Positions 1 to 7,391 of a stretch of DNA of 9,931 nucleotides are shown here, in pieces (positions within the stretch are counted from its first letter, which is position 1; each line of letters opens with the position of its first letter). Below the pieces are notes generated by a model that was not told the DNA's origin, searched no databases, and saw only the letters and a program-made list of their open reading frames with translations. This DNA comes from Bryobacteraceae bacterium (GTDB lineage Bacteria > Acidobacteriota > Terriglobia > Bryobacterales > Bryobacteraceae), in the NCBI GenBank assembly GCA_025929455.1, contig JAICMB010000079.1:1-9931 (forward strand). The letters run 5' to 3'. Made by a program: the position numbers and the translations under genes.

Positions 1-1
1 A

Positions 2-1645
2 GCCATCGCACTGCTGGCGACCGCTGCGGCATCGTACGAAAGTGCGCCGCCGGCGAAATTTAGGGACGTAACCGAAACGTCCGGGATTCATTTTCTGCAC
101 CGCGGCTCACCGACCGCGAAAAAGTATCTGCTCGAAACTATGGGCTCGGGCGTGGCGCTGTTCGATTATGACAACGATGGACTGCTCGACATTTACTTCG
201 TGAACGGCGCGCGGATTAACGATCCGACTCCGGCGGGGACGATCCCGCAGAAGGACGGACCGCAGTATTGGAACCGGCTGTATCACCAGAAGAAGGATGG
301 CACCTTCGAGGACGTGACGGAACGCGCGGGGATTGCGGGCGCGGGCTACGGCATGGGTGTCGCTGTGGGCGATTTCGATAATGATGGATACGAGGATCTA
401 TTCGTGACGTCGTACGGGCATAACACGCTGTACAGAAACAACGGGGACGGCACATTCCGTGATGTGACGAAAGAAGCCGGAGTCGCGGGCGCAGGCTGGT
501 CATCGAGCGCGGCGTGGGTCGACTACGATAATGACGGCAAACTGGACCTCGTCGTCGCGCGTTATCTCAAGTGGGACTTCTCCGACATCTGGTGCGGCCA
601 GCACGGGGAAGGATACCGCTCTTACTGCCACCCGGATATTTTCCAGCCTGTCACGCTGCTGCTGTATCACAACGAGGATGGGCGGCACTTCCGCGAAGTC
701 TCGAAAGAAGCAGGACTGACTGCGCCGGGTAAAGGGTTGGGCATTGCGATAGCAGACTACGACCGCGACGGAAAGATCGACATTTTTGTCGCAAACGACT
801 CCATGCAGGAGTTTCTGTTTCACAACAAGGGAGACGGGAAGTTCGAAGAGGTAGGGCTGCCGAGTCAGGTTGCAGTCGATTCCGATGGCGCGACATACGC
901 GGGAATGGGCGTCGACTTCGCCGATTACAACAATGACGGCTGGCCAGACATTGCGATTACGACGCTCGCGAACCAGCGGTACGCGTTGTACAAGAATGCG
1001 CGCGACGGCTCCTTCGATTACGCGAGTTACTCGAACGGTATGGCCGCCATGACGGTGTTTCATTCGGGCTGGGGCTTGCGGTTCTTCGATGTCGACAACG
1101 ACGGTTGGAAAGATTTGTTCGTCGCGCAGAGTCACGTGCTCGACACGATTCAGCTTGGCAATCCCGCGCTGCACTATAAGGAGGCACCGCTGGTGGCGCG
1201 CAACACAGGGCAGAAGTTCGTGGACGTGTCGAAGACGGCGGGTCCGGCGTTCGAGCAAGCCTGGGCGGCGCGCGGGCTGGCCACGGGCGATTTGAACAAC
1301 GACGGGCGCGTCGACGTCGTCATCACGACGCTGGACGGACCGGCGCACGTGCTTCGCAACGACACGGCGAATGCGAACCACTGGCTTGGTGTGAAGCTGC
1401 GAGGACATCGCAGCAATCGCGACGGCATCGGCGCGGTGATCAAGGTGACGGCGCCGCAGGGACCGCAATGGCAGACTGTAACGACGGCAAGCAGTTACTG
1501 TTCATCAAGTGACCGGCGCGCGCACTTCGGCTTGGGCGCCGCGGCGAGAGCGCAGGTTGAAATACAGTGGCCGAGTGGGATCGTGCAAAAGCTCGGCGAG
1601 GTGGAGGGCGACCGAGTTGTCAATGTTGAGGAGCCGGCGCGTTGA
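2..1645 (+). CDS. CRTAC1 family FG-GAP/ASPIC-UnbV repeat protein (5' partial)
   Basis: Exported FG-GAP (VCBS-like) repeat protein with a C-terminal ASPIC/UnbV domain. The frame is open from base 2, so the gene begins before the window. The 46 codons before the first in-window ATG (140) are clearly coding: an Ala/Leu-rich signal-peptide tail (AIALLATAAAS), then KFRDVTETSGIHFLHRG, the usual start of the mature CRTAC1 domain. The ATG at 140 lies inside the first conserved block and is not the true start. Counting from that Met, seven calcium-binding-like DxDxDG loops begin near residues 9, 78, 128, 207, 262, 317 and 384. A Cys pair (152, 163) could form a disulfide. The ASPIC/UnbV domain covers about 430-496 (IGAVIKV, RAHFGLG, VEIQWPSG). 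At least 547 residues are visible. Such proteins are thought to fold as calcium-stabilised beta-propellers in the envelope; no ligand can be read from sequence. The 3' end overlaps the convergent paralogue by 26 bp. Confidence 0.92.
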   Translation, partial: AIALLATAAASYESAPPAKFRDVTETSGIHFLHRGSPTAKKYLLETMGSGVALFDYDNDGLLDIYFVNGARINDPTPAGTIPQKDGPQYWNRLYHQKKDGTFEDVTERAGIAGAGYGMGVAVGDFDNDGYEDLFVTSYGHNTLYRNNGDGTFRDVTKEAGVAGAGWSSSAAWVDYDNDGKLDLVVARYLKWDFSDIWCGQHGEGYRSYCHPDIFQPVTLLLYHNEDGRHFREVSKEAGLTAPGKGLGIAIADYDRDGKIDIFVANDSMQEFLFHNKGDGKFEEVGLPSQVAVDSDGATYAGMGVDFADYNNDGWPDIAITTLANQRYALYKNARDGSFDYASYSNGMAAMTVFHSGWGLRFFDVDNDGWKDLFVAQSHVLDTIQLGNPALHYKEAPLVARNTGQKFVDVSKTAGPAFEQAWAARGLATGDLNNDGRVDVVITTLDGPAHVLRNDTANANHWLGVKLRGHRSNRDGIGAVIKVTAPQGPQWQTVTTASSYCSSSDRRAHFGLGAAARAQVEIQWPSGIVQKLGEVEGDRVVNVEEPAR

Positions 1646-3425
1646 CGATGCCTTTGCCTTCTTCGATCGAGAAGAAGCGGTCGACGGCAGGTAAGTGAAC
1701 GGTTTCGACGTTGCGGTCGGGCCAGTGGATTTCCACTTTATCGACGGACGTCGCCTTCCCCAGTCCGAAGTGCGGGCGCTGGTCGTGCGACGAAATGTAG
1801 CTGCCGCCACTCATGATATCGGCCCGCTGGCGGACGCCTCCGGCGGTTAGATACACGGTAGCGCCGATCGCGTCTCGCGGACTCTTCGGGCCGCCGATGA
1901 GCTTCAACGCGACCCAGTGATTGCCGCTCGCGTAGACATCGCGCAGCAGGGCGGGGGGCCGGTCGATTTGATTGATTACGATGTCGGTGGAACCGGTGTT
2001 GAACAAATCGCCACGTGCGGCGCCGCGCGCAGTGAAGATCTGGCCGAGTGCGGTGTTCTGGACCGCGGGGAGCAGATGCCAGCTTTCTCCGTGCTGGTTG
2101 TGGAAGAGTAGCGGGCGCTGAGCATACGTGGTCCCCCAGCTGCTCTTGTCCACGAACGGGTACACGTGACCGTTCGCCGCAAACAGGTCCTTCCATCCGT
2201 CGTTGTCGTAGTCGACGAAGAACGTTCCCCAGCCGAGAAAAGGAATGGTGGGTTCGGCGATGCCCATTTTGTAACTCACGTCGGTGAAGCTGGCTTCGCC
2301 GTCGTTGCGGTAAAGCGGATTGTAGTCGTCGGAGAACACGGTCACGTACAGATCGAGCAGGCCGTTGTTGCGGTAATCGCCGATGGCGAGCCCCATGGAT
2401 GCCGTTTCGCGGCCGTTTTCGTTAAAGGCAAAGCCCGAGAGGTAACTCGTGTCCTCGAACGTGCCATCTCCCTTGTTGAGGTAGAGATAATTCGATGTCG
2501 AGTCATTAGTGACGAGCAGGTCGGGCCTGCCGTCGTTGTTGACGTCGACAAAGACGGATGACATTCCATAGTGTGCGGCCGCATCGCCCACGCCGGCCTT
2601 GGCGCTGACATCAGTAAACGTGCCGTCGCCGTTGTTGTGGAACAGATGATCAGGCTCGCCGCGGAGGCCCCGCGGGCCACACATGATATTCATACCCCGC
2701 ATGACGCAGTACTTGAACGCGACCACGCTGGAGCCGGGCACCGGAGGATGAGCGACATCGTAGTGTAGATAGCCGGGCACGAACAGATCGAGACGGCCAT
2801 CGCCGTCGTAGTCGCCGAACGTCGCGCCGTTGGACCAGTTGCCCAGCGCGACTCCAGCTTTGTTCGCTACGTCGGTGAAGGTCCCGTTATGGTTGTTGTG
2901 GTACAGGCGGTTCTTGCCGAAGTTGGTGACATACAGGTCGGGCCAGCCGTCGTTATCGTAATCGCCGACCGCGACGCCGAAGCCCCAGCGATCGTTAGTG
3001 ACGCCCGCGCGGGCGGCAACGTCCGTAAAGGTGCCGTCATGGTTGTTGTGAAACAGAGCGGCGTGCGGGGCGGGGGATTTGCCTTCCAGTGCAGCGTACG
3101 TGGAACCGTTAACGAAATAGATATCGAGCCAACCGTCGTTGTCGTAATCGATGAGGGCAACGCCAGAGCCGTTCGTTTCGAGAATGAACTGCTTTTCGAG
3201 CGTCCCCATGACGTGACGCCACGTGGTCAAGCCTGCGGGTTTCGCGATGTCCCGGTAGATAATGGGGCCGTTATCGACGAAGCTGCCCGCAGTGATCGGA
3301 CGGTTCTCGGAGTCGAGGATGGCGGCGTGAGCACCAGCAGTCGCGACGGCGTCCTGGTTTTGTCGCGGCGCGGCGGATTGCGCCAGGGCAACGGTCGTTA
3401 GGATCAGCGCGGCGCGCAGGTACAT
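1620..3425 (-). CDS. CRTAC1 family FG-GAP/ASPIC-UnbV repeat protein
   Basis: Complete 601-aa exported protein, a paralogue of the convergent neighbour. It starts with a signal peptide (MYLRAALILTTVALAQSAA). Acidic FG-GAP loops begin near residues 93 (DYDNDG), 155, 205, 294, 350 (DYRNNG), 405 and 473. The last, DLFNTGSTD, has lost the central Asp and is probably a poor calcium site. A Cys pair (240, 249) lies in the CGPRGLRGEPDHLF block typical of the family. The ASPIC/UnbV domain is at about 518-586 (IGATVYL, RPHFGLG, VEIHWPD). The gene follows the TonB receptor after 51 bp on the same strand, so co-transcription is likely. ATG 3425 is the first ATG, but its only purine-rich sequence, AAAAGG, abuts the codon and leaves no normal Shine-Dalgarno spacing. 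Translation may rely on coupling to the receptor gene. A CTG three codons earlier would add LKR to the signal peptide but is a rare start. Likely a periplasmic or surface partner of the receptor (inference); enzymatic activity is not evident. Confidence 0.92.
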   Translation of the reverse strand: MYLRAALILTTVALAQSAAPRQNQDAVATAGAHAAILDSENRPITAGSFVDNGPIIYRDIAKPAGLTTWRHVMGTLEKQFILETNGSGVALIDYDNDGWLDIYFVNGSTYAALEGKSPAPHAALFHNNHDGTFTDVAARAGVTNDRWGFGVAVGDYDNDGWPDLYVTNFGKNRLYHNNHNGTFTDVANKAGVALGNWSNGATFGDYDGDGRLDLFVPGYLHYDVAHPPVPGSSVVAFKYCVMRGMNIMCGPRGLRGEPDHLFHNNGDGTFTDVSAKAGVGDAAAHYGMSSVFVDVNNDGRPDLLVTNDSTSNYLYLNKGDGTFEDTSYLSGFAFNENGRETASMGLAIGDYRNNGLLDLYVTVFSDDYNPLYRNDGEASFTDVSYKMGIAEPTIPFLGWGTFFVDYDNDGWKDLFAANGHVYPFVDKSSWGTTYAQRPLLFHNQHGESWHLLPAVQNTALGQIFTARGAARGDLFNTGSTDIVINQIDRPPALLRDVYASGNHWVALKLIGGPKSPRDAIGATVYLTAGGVRQRADIMSGGSYISSHDQRPHFGLGKATSVDKVEIHWPDRNVETVHLPAVDRFFSIEEGKGIVNAPAPQH

Positions 3426-3443
3426 CCTTTTCAGGATCGCGCA

Positions 3444-3471
3444 GGCAGGCGGCGAAAGGCGACCGCCTGCC
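3444..3471 (-). repeat. GC-rich hairpin between the receptor gene and the CRTAC1 gene
   Basis: Perfect inverted repeat with 9-bp arms (GGCAGGCGG / CCGCCTGCC) and a 10-nt loop, filling most of the 51-bp spacer. On the transcribed strand it begins 5 nt after the receptor stop codon and ends 18 nt before the CRTAC1 ATG. No U-run follows, so it does not look like an intrinsic terminator. A role in mRNA stability, partial attenuation or start-site accessibility is more likely, but unproven. Confidence 0.6.
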
Positions 3472-3476
3472 CCACC

Positions 3477-6400
3477 TCAGAACTCAAACTTGAGCTGCAG
3501 TTGTATTCGCCTGGGCGTGAGGATCAGTGCCGCGGGATTCAGAATGCCGAAGTTCGAATCGTTCGGATTCAGGTCAGTCGCGTTGCGCGCGTCGAAAATG
3601 TGTCTGTTGAAAGCGTTCAGGAAGCTCACCTGGAACAAAATATCTGTGTTCTCTGTAATGTAAGTTCGCTTGAGCAGGTTGAAGTCTTCCGACGTATACC
3701 AAGGGCTGCGGACCTGGCTGACAGTACGTCCCATGGTGCCGAAGCGGTACGCGCCGCCGGCGGCGATGCGCGCCGGCGCGTTCGGATCGCTGAACGCATC
3801 CCGGTTGATGAACGGTACGCCCGAGGTGGGGTCGTATGTGCCGTTCTCCCAAGCGTCGGTGAAGATCGGAACACCGAGCACACGGTCGTAGCGGATGCTC
3901 CCGTAGGTCGGGGCCCCCGTGGCGCAGCAGAACGCGTACGGCTGGCCGCTGTGATAGGTTTGAATTCCACTGAATGACCACCCACCTGCAATTGCGTTCA
4001 CGAACCCGCCGTGGTTGAGAAACTTCTTGCCCCGGCCGAATGGTAACTCGTAAATGTAACTAAGGACCAGATTATGAGGAATGTCCTGGTTGCTGACTGA
4101 CTTTTCATTCCGTAAGTCGTTCGGATTCTGCGCAGAACCGCCGCCCGCCAGTGTCGCGAAGAAGGGCATGGCGCTGTCAGCGTCAGTCATGGTCTTCGAA
4201 TAAGTGTAGGACAGGAGCAAGTTAAGGCCGTTGTGAAACCGACGGCGCAACGAGACTTGCAGCGAGTTGTAGGACGACTGGCCCAGGTTTTCGAGGCAGC
4301 AATCGGTATTGAGTACGAAATACTGCGGGTACGGCTGCAACGCTTGCGAGAGCGGGCGATCCGTTGGGAATCCGGGATACGGCAGCCCGTAACCCGCGGC
4401 CTGCACCTGCGGCGAGTTGATCGGCTGGTTGAGAAGGCTGCCCAGCGTAAGATCCTGTTGCGGCAAAAGGTTGATGGGATCGAAGTTAGATCGCAGATGA
4501 GTGGAGTGCATGCCCACATAGGCGACGTCGAGGATCATGTCGGTCGCCAACTGATGCTGCACCTCGAGACTCCAGTTTTGTACCATTGCCGGACGGCCAT
4601 ACGACGGATCGAGGTAGGCGTTGGCGGGATTGCCCTGAAAATTTACCTGCGATGGATCGAGATTGGGCGGTGGGGTAAACGACGGGAACCCGGACGCAAG
4701 CGTGAACGCAGGGCTGAATCCGTTAGGATTATTGAACTGCGGGTTGGCCTGAAAACCGGTCTGAAGGTCGGCGCCGAAATCGGCGTATTGCAGCGCAGCA
4801 TAGAGAATGCCGTAGCCGCCGCGAAGGACCGTTTTGCCGCCAAGAGCCGAAGGAGACCAAGCGAATCCGATGCGTGGCGCGAAATCCTTCCAGTACGTGT
4901 TGACCCACTTTTCGTCCACGTTGCCGTTGCGCCCGGGACCTTTTCCGGCGAAGACCAGCGCCCCGGGGCGGCCCCCCGCAGCCGGATTCGGTGCGGTCAG
5001 GCTGATATTCGAGGTGTTGCCGTGTGCCTCCCAACGCGGAATTTCTACATCCCACCGCACGCCGTAGTTTAGAGTCAGGGTCGGTGTCAGTTTATAGGTG
5101 TCCTGACCGAAAATAGCGTAGTAGTTCTCGCGCCAGCGCGCCTGGCTGGCGTAGGCGTTGATGTTGCCGTTGTCGGCGAGGCCGAGCAGCATGCTCGCGA
5201 TACCGTTGCCGCTGAGGCCGCCGGTGAGTTGGGTGGCCGCGGTCTGTGCGCGCGCGAAGTTCACCGTGCCCGAGGTATTGTTCAAGACGCCGGGCTCGTA
5301 TATCTGCGGGCGGGCATCGAAACCGAATTTGAACGTGTGCTTTCCCTTCACCCAATCCATCGAGTCATTGATGCGGTAGCCGTAATCGATGGTGTCGTTG
5401 AATACCGAATCGCCGATGCCCGTGATGGTGCTCTCACCGGGACCTATGGCGGGAAACGTGGGTCCGCTGGCGCCGGGAATGCCGAGTTCCTTGTCCCAAT
5501 CCGTCCCGTTCCCAAGCCGCACGCCGGCGCCGACGTTCTTGCTGTTGGTCCGATTAAAGCCCAGGTTCAGGTGATTCAGCATCGTCGGTGAGACGGTGAA
5601 GTCATTCACCAGCCGGATATAGTGAGTAAAGAAGTCCTGCGTACGGCCTGCCCCAGCGACGTTATTGAAAATCGGATTTGTGGACAACCGGTTATTGTCG
5701 CGCGAGCTATATGTGAAGTAGATGCGGTCCCGCGTTCCGATGTTCTGATCGATACGGAAAGTCATCGTCGTATCGAGCAGGGGGAAACTCCAGTTCAGCG
5801 TGTAGTTGTTGGCCAGCCCGCTCGTAATCGGATCGGGATAGTACGACAGAATCTTAGCGCCGATCGGCGAAATACGATTTGCGGGGATGGCGTTCTTCCC
5901 GGTTTCGCTAAGGAACGACGTGCGGCACAGCACTCCGTTCACTGTCTGAGTGCTCGCGGGGTCGAAAATCTCACCGAAGTAGATCGGCGCATTGTTGTTG
6001 CAAGGGTTCGTCCCGACCACGCGCGTCATGTCGAGGGATTGCGTAAAGTCGCCGCTCTTTTCGGCAGCGGTCGGCACAGTCGTCGTACTGGAGCCGCCCT
6101 GATTTTGCCGGTACTGCTCCCAGGAAAAGAAGAAGAACGTCTTGTCCTTGCCGTTGTAGATTTTCGGAATCCACACCGGGCCGCCGAGCGTTCCGCCGTA
6201 GTCATTCTGTTTGTCCAGTACACGCGGCAGACCAAGATAGTTGTTATAAAAGCTGTTCGCGTCCAAGTCTTCGTTGCGGAAAATATCGTAGGCGTTGCCG
6301 TGGTAATTATTCGTGCCCGCCTTGGTGCTGAAGATCTCGATTCCGCCCGTCGTCCTTCCTAGCGAGGCCGGCATGGTGGACGTCTCGACCCGGAACTCGC

Positions 6401-7136
6401 CGAGGGCTTCCACCGACGGCGCGGCTTCGTCAAATGACGAACCGTTCTCCGAGCGGTACATGCTGGCGCCGTCGAGAAGCACTTCCGTGCTGTAGTTCTG
6501 GCCGCCGGTGATTTTCGATTCAAATGGGCCGCCGGTGCTTGCGCCGTTGCTGCCACCGCCGTTGGTGCCCGGTCCGACCGTGCCGGGCGTCAGGAACACA
6601 AAGGCCTCGGGCGAGCGCATGGACTGTACCGTGCTCCCGAGCGCAAGCGGCAGATCCAAAACCTGTTTCGTCGTTACGACCGTACCGACGTCTGAAGTTT
6701 CGGCTTCGACCGTCGGGGCGCCGGCCGTGACAGTTACGGTCTCGGTGACCTCGCCCGGTTGCAGGGTGATATTTTGAGATGCTGTGGTACCTACCTGGAC
6801 GACGACGCCGCTTTGTCTCGCGACTTTGAATCCAGGTAAAGTCGCCGTCACGTCATAGGTGCCGGCGTTGAGATTCGGCAGTGAGTAGGATCCGGCGTTA
6901 CTCGATGTGGTTTGAGACGTTGCGCCCGTAGCCGTGTTGCGAGCCGTGATCGTCGCACCTGCAACAACCGCGCCGCTGGTGTCCGTGATGGTGCCGGAGA
7001 TAGAGCCCTGGCTTGTCTGGCCGTACACCAGCGAACCGGTTAGAACACAAAGCGTGAGCACGCGGACATAGTTCGAAACCGCGCACGACAGTAAGCAGAA
7101 TCGACCGCTGTTCAACAGGCTCTCAATATCTTGCAT
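3477..7136 (-). CDS. Oar-like TonB-dependent receptor with carboxypeptidase-regulatory domain
   Basis: Outer-membrane beta-barrel protein of 1219 aa, of the large Oar-like TonB-dependent type abundant in Acidobacteria. Such receptors import (or, for some Oar proteins, possibly export) large substrates using TonB-ExbBD energy. Order: an unusually long N-terminal signal region (residues 1-40, hydrophobic part about 27-39, ending VYGQ); a carboxypeptidase-regulatory/CnaB-like beta-sandwich (about 44-125, SQGSISGTITDTSGAVVAGA); a TonB-box-like ETVTVTA at 132-138; a plug (about 145-275, with LLDG at 220-223 and GGIEIFSTKAGTNNYHGNAY at 264-283); and a barrel to the C-terminus. The last strand ends RIQLQLKFEF; the terminal Phe and alternating hydrophobics form the outer-membrane assembly signal. 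Cys 379/404, the CC pair at 946-947 and the CC pair at 1070-1071 may make loop disulfides. ATG 7136 is supported by GGAG six bases upstream (7143-7146). The gene has its own promoter and operator-like sites upstream and is followed at 51 bp by a CRTAC1 gene. Ligand unknown; nearby araA hints at a plant-sugar substrate. Confidence 0.94.
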   Translation of the reverse strand: MQDIESLLNSGRFCLLSCAVSNYVRVLTLCVLTGSLVYGQTSQGSISGTITDTSGAVVAGATITARNTATGATSQTTSSNAGSYSLPNLNAGTYDVTATLPGFKVARQSGVVVQVGTTASQNITLQPGEVTETVTVTAGAPTVEAETSDVGTVVTTKQVLDLPLALGSTVQSMRSPEAFVFLTPGTVGPGTNGGGSNGASTGGPFESKITGGQNYSTEVLLDGASMYRSENGSSFDEAAPSVEALGEFRVETSTMPASLGRTTGGIEIFSTKAGTNNYHGNAYDIFRNEDLDANSFYNNYLGLPRVLDKQNDYGGTLGGPVWIPKIYNGKDKTFFFFSWEQYRQNQGGSSTTTVPTAAEKSGDFTQSLDMTRVVGTNPCNNNAPIYFGEIFDPASTQTVNGVLCRTSFLSETGKNAIPANRISPIGAKILSYYPDPITSGLANNYTLNWSFPLLDTTMTFRIDQNIGTRDRIYFTYSSRDNNRLSTNPIFNNVAGAGRTQDFFTHYIRLVNDFTVSPTMLNHLNLGFNRTNSKNVGAGVRLGNGTDWDKELGIPGASGPTFPAIGPGESTITGIGDSVFNDTIDYGYRINDSMDWVKGKHTFKFGFDARPQIYEPGVLNNTSGTVNFARAQTAATQLTGGLSGNGIASMLLGLADNGNINAYASQARWRENYYAIFGQDTYKLTPTLTLNYGVRWDVEIPRWEAHGNTSNISLTAPNPAAGGRPGALVFAGKGPGRNGNVDEKWVNTYWKDFAPRIGFAWSPSALGGKTVLRGGYGILYAALQYADFGADLQTGFQANPQFNNPNGFSPAFTLASGFPSFTPPPNLDPSQVNFQGNPANAYLDPSYGRPAMVQNWSLEVQHQLATDMILDVAYVGMHSTHLRSNFDPINLLPQQDLTLGSLLNQPINSPQVQAAGYGLPYPGFPTDRPLSQALQPYPQYFVLNTDCCLENLGQSSYNSLQVSLRRRFHNGLNLLLSYTYSKTMTDADSAMPFFATLAGGGSAQNPNDLRNEKSVSNQDIPHNLVLSYIYELPFGRGKKFLNHGGFVNAIAGGWSFSGIQTYHSGQPYAFCCATGAPTYGSIRYDRVLGVPIFTDAWENGTYDPTSGVPFINRDAFSDPNAPARIAAGGAYRFGTMGRTVSQVRSPWYTSEDFNLLKRTYITENTDILFQVSFLNAFNRHIFDARNATDLNPNDSNFGILNPAALILTPRRIQLQLKFEF

Positions 7137-7200
7137 GGGAATCTCCGAGGATGAAGCACACGACCACCATAGAAATAGCCGGCCCGAAGCAACCGCGCGA

Positions 7201-7216
7201 ATGTAAGTGCTTACAT
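7201..7216. promoter_or_regulatory. Palindromic operator-like site in the receptor leader
   Basis: ATGTAAG-TG-CTTACAT is an inverted repeat with 7-bp arms and a 2-bp centre. Its core, TGTAAGTGCTTACA, closely resembles operators of LacI-family regulators (cre-like TGNNANCGNTNNCA), with TG in place of the central CG. It lies about 12-27 bp downstream of the predicted receptor transcription start, a position where a bound repressor would block transcription. The regulator is not encoded in this window. Repressor identity is inference; the palindrome is direct observation. Confidence 0.55.
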
Positions 7217-7217
7217 C

Positions 7218-7248
7218 CGTGCGCTAATGTATTTAGATTAGGCGCACG
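7218..7248. repeat. Inverted repeat overlapping the receptor -10 region
   Basis: CGTGCGCTAAT (7218-7228) pairs with ATTAGGCGCACG (7237-7248) apart from one bulged base, around an 8-bp centre. It covers the predicted -10 hexamer and part of the -35/-10 spacer and lies one base from the palindrome at 7201-7216. It could be a second protein-binding site. Confidence 0.5.
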
Positions 7249-7263
7249 CTGGATTTGTGTCAA
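7235..7263 (-). promoter_or_regulatory. Sigma70-type promoter of the TonB receptor gene
   Basis: Reading the minus strand, TTGACA (7258-7263) is a perfect -35 hexamer, followed by a 17-bp spacer and TAATCT (7235-7240). This -10 keeps the three most conserved positions (T1, A2, T6) but misses the middle three. The transcription start would lie near 7228, giving a leader of about 90 nt before ATG 7136. This argues that the receptor is transcribed independently of upstream araA, although read-through is not excluded. Confidence 0.55.
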
Positions 7264-7375
7264 GGAAATCCTGCACGCGACCGTAGGGAGGCGATCGATC
7301 GATTCAAAATAAACCAGACACATAACTGCGTCGGTTTGTATCTCACCCTAGGATTTGTTTAAGTGCTGCGATGGA

Positions 7376-7391
7376 TGTAATACGGCTTACA
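7376..7391. promoter_or_regulatory. TGTAA-N6-TTACA inverted repeat over the araA stop codon
   Basis: TGTAA and TTACA half-sites, identical to those of the palindrome at 7202-7215, flank TACGGC. The site includes the araA stop codon (TTA on the + strand, 7387-7389). The centre is two bases longer than in the other sites, so it may be a weak auxiliary operator or chance. Its centre is 175 bp from that of the site at 7202-7215. Confidence 0.3.

Noticed and set aside
500..1468. 322-aa minus-strand open frame opposite the first CRTAC1 gene
   Set aside because: Its Val/Arg-rich sequence mirrors the repeated Asp/Asn-rich loop codons of the sense gene; no signal or domain is visible.
4233..5072. 279-aa and similar plus-strand open frames opposite the TonB receptor gene
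   Set aside because: Antisense shadows of a long GC-rich gene; no ribosome binding sites or recognisable motifs.
7292..7303. CGAT repeated three times (CGATCGATCGAT)
   Set aside because: Only 12 bp and self-complementary by nature; too short to support as a microsatellite or binding site.
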